From the NCBI GenBank assembly GCA_029287535.1, contig JARFQY010000252.1:1-48071 (forward strand): DNA of 48,071 bases, read 5' to 3'. Under the pieces are notes generated by a model that saw only the letters and a list, made by a program, of their open reading frames with translations, ran no database searches and was not told where the DNA came from. Each line of letters begins with the position of its first letter. Position 1 is the stretch's first letter. Below, in pieces: positions 41,366 to 48,071 of the stretch. This DNA is from Filomicrobium sp. Its GTDB lineage: Bacteria > Pseudomonadota > Alphaproteobacteria > Rhizobiales > Hyphomicrobiaceae. Position numbers and translations under genes: made by a program.

Positions 41366-42523
41366 TTAACCAGTCGTTGCAGGCTCTTTCTTACCCATTC
41401 GCCGATAGGTGAACTCCGGCGCCGGCTTGTGAGATTCTTCCTCGGCAACCTTGGCCCAGTCCTTGTGCAAGGGCGAAAGTGAGCAGGCAGGGTCGGTGTT
41501 GGCCGCATCACCAGTCAAGGCGTAGGCCTGACACCGGCAACCGCCAAAGTCGATTTCCTTGCGCGGACATGACCTGCACGGCTCCTTCATCCAATCCGTG
41601 CCGCGGAACTTCTCGAAGGCCTGGCCATTGAGCCAGATATCCGCCAGCGGTCGATCGCGTACATTGTCGAATTCGAGCCCGGGCAGAGATTCGGAAGCGT
41701 GGCAGGGCAGAACGCGGCCCGAAGGCGTGACATTTATCAGCCCTTTGCCCCAGCCACCCATGCAGGGCTTGGGGTATTTCGCGTAGTAGTCGGGCACCAC
41801 GAAGTCGAAAACAAGAATGCCTTTCAACCGCTCCTTGGCTTCGTTGACGATCTCGACCGTCTTCATGAAAGCTTCGCGTGTCGGCATGAGCGCCGCCCGG
41901 TTCTTCAGGGCCCAGGCATAATATTGAATGTGCGCGACCTCCAGGCGTCCAGCGCCCACCTCGACGCTGTAGTCGATAATGGCTGGCAGGTTATCGATGT
42001 TTTGCCGATGCAGCGGAGCGTTGATCGTCAACGGCATGTCCAGCTCGCGCACCCATCGTGCGACTTCGCGCTTTTTGTCCGAGCCGCCTTTGTAAGCAGC
42101 GATGCGGTCGGCATTCGCGGGATCAACGTCCTGGATTGACAATTGCACGTGATCCAGGCCCAGCTCTTGCAGCTTGGCCAGGCGCTCTTTGGTCAGCAGT
42201 ACGCCGGCCGTGATGAGATTGGTGTAAAGCCCAACCTCGGCAGCGGTCTTCACGATGTCTTCCAAATCTCGTCGTGCCGTTGGCTCACCACCGGACAAAT
42301 GGATCTGGAGGACGCCGAGTTCAGCGGCTTGGCGCATGACGCTTTGCCAATCGGCCGTCGACAGCTCGGTGTTGGAGCGTTCCAGTTCGACTGGGTTCGA
42401 ACAGTACGGACATTGCAGAGGGCAGCGGTGGGTTAGCTCGGCCAATAGGCCAACCGGCGCCCGGGCACAGGATTCGGAACTGGACGCGTCCGCTTCAAGA
42501 GGCAGCGTCGGAACGTCTGTCAT
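41366..42523 (-). CDS. pqqE: PQQ biosynthesis radical SAM enzyme PqqE
   Basis: 385 residues. The radical SAM cluster motif is CPLQCPYC, preceded by [23 protein letters not shown] binds SAM. The SPASM region carries further cysteines ([37 protein letters not shown]). PqqE crosslinks Glu and Tyr of the PqqA peptide while it is held by PqqD. The start overlaps the pqqD stop by 4 bases (ATGA). Length and motif order are normal. Confidence 0.97.
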   Translation of the reverse strand: MTDVPTLPLEADASSSESCARAPVGLLAELTHRCPLQCPYCSNPVELERSNTELSTADWQSVMRQAAELGVLQIHLSGGEPTARRDLEDIVKTAAEVGLYTNLITAGVLLTKERLAKLQELGLDHVQLSIQDVDPANADRIAAYKGGSDKKREVARWVRELDMPLTINAPLHRQNIDNLPAIIDYSVEVGAGRLEVAHIQYYAWALKNRAALMPTREAFMKTVEIVNEAKERLKGILVFDFVVPDYYAKYPKPCMGGWGKGLINVTPSGRVLPCHASESLPGLEFDNVRDRPLADIWLNGQAFEKFRGTDWMKEPCRSCPRKEIDFGGCRCQAYALTGDAANTDPACSLSPLHKDWAKVAEEESHKPAPEFTYRRMGKKEPATTG

Positions 42524-42822
42524 GATTTTACGACTCCCTTGTCTGCGAGGTCCTGCAGCATCTCGATGATGTCAGCGAGGATCACGTCGGCGGGTGCCTG
42601 AAATTGCTCCGACAGCACTTGTGCAATAGCGGCGACGGAGCGTTCTCCGTCACACAGTTTCAGGACCTCGACAGAAACATCGTCAGGTTCAAAGACCCGC
42701 TCTGGGGCCAGTATAAGATAGATCCCGCGCCCTGCATCGTGCCGCAATTTAATATGGCGCGGCAGCTTGATGACGCTGTCGGCTTGCACGATGAGGCGCG
42801 AGGGCGTTTTTGGTTCAGCCAT
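42520..42822 (-). CDS. pqqD: PQQ biosynthesis peptide chaperone PqqD
   Basis: 100 residues: [26 protein letters not shown] and [21 protein letters not shown] are the winged-helix RRE fold that binds PqqA and hands it to PqqE. Separate from PqqC here, whereas Methylorubrum extorquens has a PqqC-PqqD fusion. The start overlaps the pqqC stop by 8 bases. Confidence 0.96.
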   Translation of the reverse strand: MAEPKTPSRLIVQADSVIKLPRHIKLRHDAGRGIYLILAPERVFEPDDVSVEVLKLCDGERSVAAIAQVLSEQFQAPADVILADIIEMLQDLADKGVVKS

Positions 42823-43585
42823 TCATTTCCCCGGGTCGAAATGCACCTGGCGGAATGTATCCGTCGACATAGGCATGATGCAGCGCATCAAGCTGTGCCC
42901 ACAGCACGTTGCACTTGAAGCGGACCGCTTCAATACAGGCTTCCTGCTCGATGCGGTTTCTAGCGTGTTGCTTGATATACTCCAATGCGAAGTCTGCGTC
43001 CCGCGGGGCCTGAGTGAGTCGCCGCTTGAAATAGGCCATCACGCTTTCGTCGATGAAATCGTAGTTCTCCAGCATTCCGGAAATCCGCTCTTTGTGGATT
43101 TTCGGCGCGAATAGCTCGGTCAGTGAAGAGGCCACAGCGACGACAAGCGGCTCTTCGCGGACATACCGAACATAAGCTTCCACCGCGAAGCGTGTCGCTG
43201 GCAGTGCGCCACGCATGCTCATGACATAGTTGCGATCAAGCCCGAGGCCGTCAGTCAGGACGAGCCAACGCTCGATGCCACCGGCTTCTCGATCGAGACC
43301 GTCATGATCAACGATTCTGTGCATCCATTCTCGTCGCAGGTCGTTGTCGTGAACCCGTGACATCATGGAGGCGTCCTTACGCGGCACAGCCGTCTGATAG
43401 CAGTATCGGTTGAGGGCCCACGCTTGCACTTGTTCCTTGGACAGTTCCCCACCATGCAGCATTTTATGGAAGGGATGTTTGTCGTGATAACGCTCGGCGC
43501 CCACGGCACGGATCGCGGCGTCGAATTCATCACGGCTCAGCGGTTCTGAGGGGCCGCTCGCGTTGTCAGGATAGCTGTAGGTCAT
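42815..43585 (-). CDS. pqqC: Pyrroloquinoline-quinone synthase PqqC
   Basis: 256 residues. YHDKHPFHKMLHGGELSKEQ, WALNRYCYQTAVPRKDAS, VHDNDLRREWMHRIVDHDG and HHAYVDGYIPPGAFRPG are conserved. PqqC performs the last ring closure and oxidation to PQQ without a metal. ATG at 43585 overlaps the pqqB stop (ATGA); the frame is open to 43621 inside pqqB but is not the start. Complete and without an attached PqqD domain. Confidence 0.96.
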   Translation of the reverse strand: MTYSYPDNASGPSEPLSRDEFDAAIRAVGAERYHDKHPFHKMLHGGELSKEQVQAWALNRYCYQTAVPRKDASMMSRVHDNDLRREWMHRIVDHDGLDREAGGIERWLVLTDGLGLDRNYVMSMRGALPATRFAVEAYVRYVREEPLVVAVASSLTELFAPKIHKERISGMLENYDFIDESVMAYFKRRLTQAPRDADFALEYIKQHARNRIEQEACIEAVRFKCNVLWAQLDALHHAYVDGYIPPGAFRPGEMNG

Positions 43586-44514
43586 AGGCTGATTTCCATA
43601 CCATCGTAAGAGACAACCCAACCGGCACCCTCGACGGCTTTTCGCTCAGGCGAGTTATCGTTGAGGGCCGGGTTTGAATTGTTGATGTGAACGAAGACTT
43701 TGCGCGCGACGTCAAGGCTGTCGAACGCAGCGATTGAGCCGTCCGGGCCAGACATGGAGATGTGGCCCATGCGATGACCGGTCTTCGGCATCAATCCTTG
43801 TGACAGCATCTCGTCGTCGGTGTAGAGCGTGCCGTCGAACAAGACGAGTTCAGCGCCTTTCAGGCGGGCCGCGAGGCGGGCGTCAACCGCCGCACAACCG
43901 GGAATGTAGAAGAATGACTTGCCGGTGGACGGCTCGGTGACTTTGAGGCCGATGGTGTCACCCGTCTCGGTGCCAAACGAGTCCCCCTTCGAGGAATCTT
44001 CCAAATACAAGGCAACTTTGCCCGGCACATCGAACGCTTCGACTGTCAGGCCAAGATCCATGTCCGCACCCTTGAGCGCTGTCGGTTTGTCCAGTGCCAG
44101 CTCGATGCGTTTGACTTTTTCCGGATTGAGGACGTTGAAGACGGAGTTTGCATTGACCGTCGCCAGCACTCTGTCCGATGCGTAAAGCGAGAATGGTTGC
44201 CCCTCCCGCAGATTGATCAATCCGATGATGTGGTCGACATCACCATTCGTCAGGATCACGGCCCTGATCGGACTGTCGCGTCGGGGCCCGTCCGCGGCAG
44301 GCCAGAGCTCGGCCGTTTCGTTGATCTGCTGGCGCAGATCGGGAGACGCGTTGAGAAGGACCCAGTCCTTACCGTTACTCGAAGCAGCCAAGGACGACTG
44401 CGTTCGGGCCTTGAACCCAGGCTTGCGGAGCCGGGCACTCGAACTCATTCGGCCATTACAATTCCATTGCGGGAATCCGCCACCAGCCGCGGACCCCAAC
44501 ACTTTGATCAGCAT
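43582..44514 (-). CDS. pqqB: PQQ biosynthesis protein PqqB
   Basis: 310 residues of the metallo-beta-lactamase fold: LIKVLGSAAGGGFPQWNCNG, TNGDVDHIIGLINLREGQ (the metal-site region) and FVHINNSNPALNDNSPE. It likely hydroxylates the crosslinked tyrosine part of the precursor. Lies 125 bases after pqqA, with a hairpin between them, and is coupled to pqqC by overlap. Confidence 0.96.
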   Translation of the reverse strand: MLIKVLGSAAGGGFPQWNCNGRMSSSARLRKPGFKARTQSSLAASSNGKDWVLLNASPDLRQQINETAELWPAADGPRRDSPIRAVILTNGDVDHIIGLINLREGQPFSLYASDRVLATVNANSVFNVLNPEKVKRIELALDKPTALKGADMDLGLTVEAFDVPGKVALYLEDSSKGDSFGTETGDTIGLKVTEPSTGKSFFYIPGCAAVDARLAARLKGAELVLFDGTLYTDDEMLSQGLMPKTGHRMGHISMSGPDGSIAAFDSLDVARKVFVHINNSNPALNDNSPERKAVEGAGWVVSYDGMEISL

Positions 44515-44572
44515 CGGATTGTGTCAGGTTCTCTTGTTTTCAGAGTGGGCCCGTCGCTGCAGGCCCGAAATC

Positions 44573-44602
44573 AAAAGCGGTGGCCGAGAGCTCGACCACC
44601 GC
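44573..44602 (-). terminator. Attenuator-like hairpin between pqqA and pqqB
   Basis: GCGGTGG (44577-44583) and CCACCGC (44596-44602) form a GC-rich stem. Reading leftward along the pqq transcript it is followed by TTTTGATTT. It is therefore a likely partial terminator that lets pqqA be made in excess over pqqBCDE, as reported for pqq operons elsewhere. Confidence 0.65.
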
Positions 44603-44639
44603 CTCGACATGCATGGCATGTTCGGGTCGATTACATCAC

Positions 44640-44729
44640 TCAGATGATGTCGATCTCGGCTGGAAGGTAGCTTGTGACTTCAAGGCCGACTTCCTGCTCG
44701 CGAACCTGCGGCTTGCTCCAAACCTTCAT
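44640..44729 (-). CDS. pqqA: PQQ precursor peptide PqqA
   Basis: A 29-residue peptide, MKVWSKPQVREQEVGLEVTS and then YLPAEIDII. The Glu17-Val-Thr-Ser-Tyr21 pair (E-x3-Y) is the part that becomes PQQ. An excellent ribosome binding site (AAGGAGAG) lies 4 bases before the ATG. It is first in the leftward pqqABCDE order. The C-terminal PAEIDII follows the crosslinked pair as in other PqqA peptides. Confidence 0.95.
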   Translation of the reverse strand: MKVWSKPQVREQEVGLEVTSYLPAEIDII

Positions 44730-44987
44730 AGTTCTCTCCTTGTGCGATGTTTTTGATTAATCGTGCTGAGCGGTGTTCCAACCTGCCTCAACGTGATCAC
44801 TACTAACCATCGAACACTGCTGATTGCAATAGTCCTGATGCCCGATCTGAAGGGTTTTTGAAGTAATTCTTCTGATAGATCCCATTAGGTCTTGCAGTTG
44901 TAATGATATAACAGATAGATATTTGAAGGTTATATAGTATCTGTTCTGTTATTTCATTTCCTACTCTGCTTGAACACGCTGCTTCAC
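44730..44987. promoter_or_regulatory. AT-rich pqq upstream region with inverted repeat
   Basis: This region lies upstream of pqqA and after the glyoxalase stop and is markedly AT-rich compared with its neighbours. AACAGATA (44910-44917) and TATCTGTT (44938-44945) are inverted, and a second, shifted pairing ATAACAGA (44908-44915) with TCTGTTAT (44945-44952) also exists. It could be a regulator site for pqqA or a weak terminator of the glyoxalase gene. No sure -35/-10 pair was found. Confidence 0.4.
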
Positions 44988-45428
44988 TCACCATTCGCCT
45001 GTATTTTCCATTGAAGCCCAAGGCTCCTGCGGCTCCAACGCCTCGCCCTTTTGCAGTAACTCAATCGAGATGCTGTCCGGGCACCTGATGAAGGCCATGC
45101 GTCCGTCGCGGGGTGGCCGGTTAATGGTGACGCCGCCATCAAGGATGCGTTGGCAGGTCGCATAGATGTCATCAACCTCATAGGCTAGATGACCGAAGTT
45201 CCGTCCACCCGGGTACTCTGCGGGGTCCCAATTGTACGTAAGCTCCAGCATGGGGGCCATGTCTTCGGCGGCCCTGCGTCTGTCTTCTGGGGCGGCGAGG
45301 AAGATCAGCGTGAAGCGCCCCTTTTCGTTATCCACACGACGCATCTCCCGCATTCCCAGCAGGTCACAGTAGAATTTCAGGCTTTCATCCACATCTGTGA
45401 TACGGACCATTGTGTGTAGATAGCGCAT
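44988..45428 (-). CDS. gloA: Lactoylglutathione lyase (glyoxalase I) family protein
   Basis: 146 residues of the vicinal-oxygen-chelate fold: MRYLHTMVRITDVDESLKFY with the metal His, LGMREMRRVDNEKGRF, LELTYNW with a metal Glu, FGHLAYEVDDIYATC with the third ligand His, and SISIELLQKGE with the fourth Glu. All four metal ligands are in place. It would isomerise the methylglyoxal-glutathione adduct in the cytoplasm. GAGGGAG lies before the ATG. It stands as a single gene beside pqq. Confidence 0.92.
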   Translation of the reverse strand: MRYLHTMVRITDVDESLKFYCDLLGMREMRRVDNEKGRFTLIFLAAPEDRRRAAEDMAPMLELTYNWDPAEYPGGRNFGHLAYEVDDIYATCQRILDGGVTINRPPRDGRMAFIRCPDSISIELLQKGEALEPQEPWASMENTGEW

Positions 45429-46142
45429 TGTGCATACTCCCTCGATCGACTGTCCTACCTTGCGACTCTAGCGTAGACAGCGCCGATCGCCCAGTGCCTG
45501 CGTGCACTGGTTCTCGCGCACGCCATACGCACGTCGTGTCATCCCCTTTGGCCAATGCAGGTCTTGAGTCGGCCACCTTTTTCCGATCGGTGAAAAGCGG
45601 TGCCATTCAAATTGCAATGAATGGCCTGAATGCCAGCAAACTGGTGGATGATGGTTGCGCGATACAATCTTGCCATTTTTGAGTCGGATATTTCAGCCGG
45701 TCATTGATTGTTTTGCTCGTTGTTCGTCGTTCTGACGCTCTCCATTCGGAGAAACTCCCGGGCAACAATTTGGTGTTGTTGAAACGATCGCATGTCGTCT
45801 GCTCTGGTCAATTGAATTAGCCGAATCAAAAGCCCGCCAATTCCACCGGCATTCCCCGCGTCGGTATGTTGCAACCTTGCACGGCAGGCAGATATCCGCT
45901 CAGGAAAGCAAGCCGAGTGTTGATGAAATATGCAATGCAAGTAAGGGCTTAGGGCTCTTGCTCAGGGCTTGTTCAATGCCACAATTGTTTTGACGGTTTT
46001 CCTCTTTTCCTTTGTGACAGGTCTGCTATGGTTTCCTCGCTTTCCGAGTTCTGAGTCGGGAGAGGGCTTCAAACGACGGTTCTTGGGAAGCGTGCAAATT
46101 AAAGTTCTGTAGCTAACGTAAGCCAGTATCGCGGGGGTACTC
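45429..46142. other. 714-base gene-poor stretch before the cold-shock gene
   Basis: No convincing protein gene is seen. A leftward frame at 45701-45940 is open but its composition (many His, Gln, Arg) and lack of a ribosome binding site speak against it. The last ~150 bases, AT-richer, should hold the promoter and a long leader of the cold-shock-domain gene; pyrimidine-rich runs occur at 45988-46015. I see no tRNA or clear terminator. Confidence 0.4.
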
Positions 46143-46751
46143 ATGGCTGATTCCACTATCCCTTCTGAACTCGATATCGCAGACCTTTCGAGTGAAGAAA
46201 CTCTAGAAAATCTTCAGAAAGCCGGACTTGAAGTTTTTGAAGTCGCGGGCTCAATTAAATGGTTCGATGCTTCAAAGGGTTACGGATTCATCGTGCCGGA
46301 CAACGGTTTGGGGGACATTCTACTTCACGTCACGTGTCTCAGAGCCGGCGGTTATCAGACCGCTTACGAGGGCGCGCGCATCCACTGCCAGGCGATGAAG
46401 CGGCCGAAAGGCTTGCAGGCATTTCGCATCTTGTCGATGGATGAGTCGACCGCCATCCATCCGAGCCAACTGCCGCAAAGAACGCACGTGATCGTGCAGC
46501 CAGAGAGCGACTGGGAACGGGCCGTTTGCAAATGGTTCAACCGGGTTCGCGGTTTTGGGTTCTTGACGCGCGGTGAGGGAACACCTGATATCTTCTGCCA
46601 CATGGAAACCCTCCGCCGCTTCGGCTTTACCGAGCTGAGGCCGGGTCAAATCGTGCAGGTACGTTATGGTTATGGCGAGAAAGGATGCATGGCAGCCGAA
46701 CTTCGCCCGGACGGTGTCCAGCCGACGAACGGCTTCCCGTCGTCCCACTGA
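46143..46751 (+). CDS. Protein with two cold-shock domains (CspD-like, alphaproteobacterial type)
   Basis: 202 residues. A short acidic N-terminus precedes domain 1 (VAGSIKWFDASKGYGFIVPD, with RNP1 KGYGFI and RNP2-like DILLHVT) and domain 2 (VCKWFNRVRGFGFLTRGEG with RNP1 RGFGFL and IFCHMETL). Two-domain cold-shock proteins are common in alphaproteobacteria. It binds single-stranded nucleic acid and may act as an RNA chaperone in cold or stationary phase. The CGGGGG near the ATG is a poor ribosome binding site, and a long leader may control translation. The DUF192 gene follows closely. Confidence 0.9.
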   Translation: MADSTIPSELDIADLSSEETLENLQKAGLEVFEVAGSIKWFDASKGYGFIVPDNGLGDILLHVTCLRAGGYQTAYEGARIHCQAMKRPKGLQAFRILSMDESTAIHPSQLPQRTHVIVQPESDWERAVCKWFNRVRGFGFLTRGEGTPDIFCHMETLRRFGFTELRPGQIVQVRYGYGEKGCMAAELRPDGVQPTNGFPSSH

Positions 46752-46761
46752 TGCGCGATTT

Positions 46762-47271
46762 GTGGCTTTGACCAGCCACAACAGCTTATTGTCACACAGG
46801 GCCGTTACCACGGCCCTGTTTGCGTTTTTGGCGGCGATCGTTGCTGGCTTCTGGCATGTCGCTCCGCTGCAGGCGGATGCCGAGCTGGAGCAGTTGACAA
46901 TTGTGACCGCGTCGGGCGCCAAACCACTGAGCTTCAACATCGAAGTGGCCAGAAGCCCGCGTCAGAAGGCGATCGGGCTCATGTATCGGCGCAACCTCGC
47001 CGCCGGCCGCGGCATGTTGTTTCCCTATGAAAAAGAACAGGAAGTCAGCATGTGGATGAAGAACACCTACATCCCGCTCGATATGCTGTTCATCAAGGCG
47101 AACGGCGAAATCCATCGTGTCGCGGCGATGGCCGAACCTTTTTCCGAGCGCATCATTAGGTCGGAGGGGCCGGTGAAAGCCGTCCTGGAGATCGCTGGCG
47201 GCGATGCGAAACGCCTCGGAATTGCTGCCGGCGACAAAGTCCAACACCCGATTTTCTCCGGCGGCCACTGA
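46762..47271 (+). CDS. Secreted DUF192 family protein
   Basis: About 169 residues: N-terminal hydrophobic export segment (AVTTALFAFLAAIVAGFWHV), then the DUF192 domain with FNIEVARSPRQKAIGLMYR, GRGMLFPYEKEQEVSMWMKN, TYIPLDMLFIKANGEI and AVLEIAGGDAKRLGI. This is a compact domain of unknown function, widespread in bacteria. The start is uncertain: GTG at 46762, TTG at 46768 or 46789 are possible; longer frames overlap the cold-shock gene. It may be co-transcribed with that gene, 10 bases upstream. Confidence 0.82.
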   Translation: MALTSHNSLLSHRAVTTALFAFLAAIVAGFWHVAPLQADAELEQLTIVTASGAKPLSFNIEVARSPRQKAIGLMYRRNLAAGRGMLFPYEKEQEVSMWMKNTYIPLDMLFIKANGEIHRVAAMAEPFSERIIRSEGPVKAVLEIAGGDAKRLGIAAGDKVQHPIFSGGH

Positions 47272-47550
47272 TGTCGTTGCAAAGGGTGGACCCGGAATGC
47301 CGCGGCCACGTGGTGCTTCGACCACGGATCGAGTATCTTTGTCGCGGTTGATCGGCCAAAACCGGCACCGTGATCGCTCCTGAGCCGGCCCGAAGCCAAA
47401 TCTCCTGGGTGATCCAAGGCGCAGATACACCTCGGGGTCACGCCGCCGAGGGTCAAAAAATGCCGTCTTGCGCGGCTTCTGCCTCTTGACCTTCGGCCCG
47501 TGAGGCGTCACCTCTTAGCGCCTGTTCGTTGCCAGCGCGGCGGACACCGT

Positions 47551-47627
47551 CGGGGCGTAGCTCAGCTTGGTAGAGCACCTGCTTTGGGAGCAGGGGGTCA
47601 GGAGTTCGAATCCCCTCGCCCCGACCA
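47551..47627 (+). tRNA. tRNA-Pro (anticodon UGG)
   Basis: A 77-nt cloverleaf. The acceptor arms CGGGGCG and CGCCCCG pair, followed by discriminator A and CCA. The anticodon stem CCTGC/GCAGG encloses TTTGGGA, which puts TGG at 34-36 (Pro). The T arm contains GAGTTCGAATCCCC. Confidence 0.95.
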
Positions 47628-47693
47628 AATTTCGGAACGTCGGCGCCTTCGAGGACGAGGCACGTCGACGAGATCTGAGGACGAGGATCAAAC

Positions 47694-47999
47694 ATGGTCG
47701 CCCGAATTTACAGACCCGCCAAGACGGCGATGCAGTCCGGTTGGGCGCGCACCAAGGAGTGGGTGTTGGAGTTTGAGCCCGAGGCCGCCCGCGAGGTCGA
47801 GCCGCTCATGGGGTGGACCTCTTCGCGTGATATGAAAAGCCAGATCCGCTTGCAGTTTGCCACCAAGGAAGAGGCGGTTGCCTACGCCGAGCGCAACGGC
47901 ATCGCGTTCCGCATCGTCGATCCGAAGCCGCGCAAGCCCGTGCGCAAGTCCTACGCCGACAACTTCAAGTTCGGCCGCATCGGCAAGTGGACCCATTGA
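47694..47999 (+). CDS. NDUFS4-like accessory subunit of respiratory complex I
   Basis: 101 residues: ARIYRPAKTAMQSGWARTKE at the start, LEFEPEAAREVEPLMGWTSS, RLQFATKEEAVAYAERNGIA and KSYADNFKFGRIGKWTH at the end match the NDUFS4 (ETC complex I 18 kDa) family. Found in alphaproteobacteria and mitochondria, it binds the peripheral arm of NADH:quinone oxidoreductase. It is separated from other nuo genes here, as is usual. GAGGACGAGG precedes the ATG. Confidence 0.92.
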   Translation: MVARIYRPAKTAMQSGWARTKEWVLEFEPEAAREVEPLMGWTSSRDMKSQIRLQFATKEEAVAYAERNGIAFRIVDPKPRKPVRKSYADNFKFGRIGKWTH

Positions 48000-48071
48000 C
48001 GTCGGTTCCAGCGCCTCCTTTCACCGCGCTCGCGAAAACCGGGGCCCTATGCTATGACCCCGGCGCTTACC

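Noticed and set aside
45410-45682. Rightward open frame of 90 codons overlapping the gloA start
   Set aside because: It overlaps the start and ribosome binding site of gloA on the other strand and has no recognisable features.
45701-45940. Leftward open frame of 79 codons in the gap before the cold-shock gene
   Set aside because: No ribosome binding site, no domain or signal, unusual composition; likely chance.
48039-48063. Hairpin CCGGGG / CCCCGG after the NDUFS4-like gene
   Set aside because: Only a 6-bp stem with a 13-base loop and no T run; too weak to call a terminator.
1-48071. CRISPR array, insertion sequence or prophage
   Set aside because: No regularly spaced repeats, no transposase or integrase reading frame and no phage structural genes were seen.

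Overview
The window looks like a chromosomal methylotrophy island from an alphaproteobacterium of the Hyphomicrobium/Methyloceanibacter kind. Three things point there: a near-complete set of tetrahydromethanopterin (H4MPT) and methanofuran-type C1 genes (fae, mch, mtdB, a beta-RFAP synthase and several archaeal-type cofactor genes), a full pqqABCDE operon, and an NDUFS4-like complex I subunit typical of alphaproteobacteria. Genus-level placement is inference. No methanol dehydrogenase, formyltransferase/hydrolase or TonB receptor gene lies inside the window.

Layout. 0-2.4 kb: end of an unidentified gene, tRNA-Gln, a HlyD-type adaptor and a decayed efflux locus in which a GAF-type adaptor gene runs into the tail of a TolC gene. 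2.5-12 kb: asparaginase, a C15 peptidase coupled to meaB, several secreted proteins of unknown role, and methylmalonyl-CoA mutase. 12.2-20.4 kb: a PQQ-associated CXXCW protein, then a ten-gene leftward operon that begins with a secreted DUF2380-like protein and a sulfonate/nitrate-type ABC importer and continues, with overlapping or abutting genes, into MfnB, a FolB-like aldolase, MfnE, a DmrB-like flavoprotein, a DHPS-like protein and a DUF447 protein. 20.7-25.8 kb: a rightward operon resembling PQQ-linked/lanthanide-utilisation (lut) clusters, with a periplasmic binding protein, a YVTN beta-propeller, a cupredoxin-like protein, an ABC-2 ATPase and permease, and an exported protein. 25.9-30.5 kb: an RND efflux pair. 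30.5-40.7 kb: a small Cys-rich secreted protein, an MfnF homologue, a HisA-like protein, fae, and a leftward block mptG-mtdB-ATP-grasp-mch-RimK-type ligase-CitG-like, followed by rightward pterin carbinolamine dehydratase and folK. 40.8-44.7 kb: cytochrome c and pqqABCDE. 45-48 kb: glyoxalase, a double cold-shock-domain protein, a DUF192 protein, tRNA-Pro and the NDUFS4-like gene.

How it fits together (inference from families and order): PQQ supports periplasmic alcohol oxidation, cytochrome c may carry the electrons, Fae captures formaldehyde on H4MPT, and MtdB and Mch oxidise the C1 unit to the formyl level. The flanking archaeal-type genes build H4MPT and a methanofuran-like cofactor. The two ABC systems and the periplasmic proteins are the least understood part and the best candidates for new biology.
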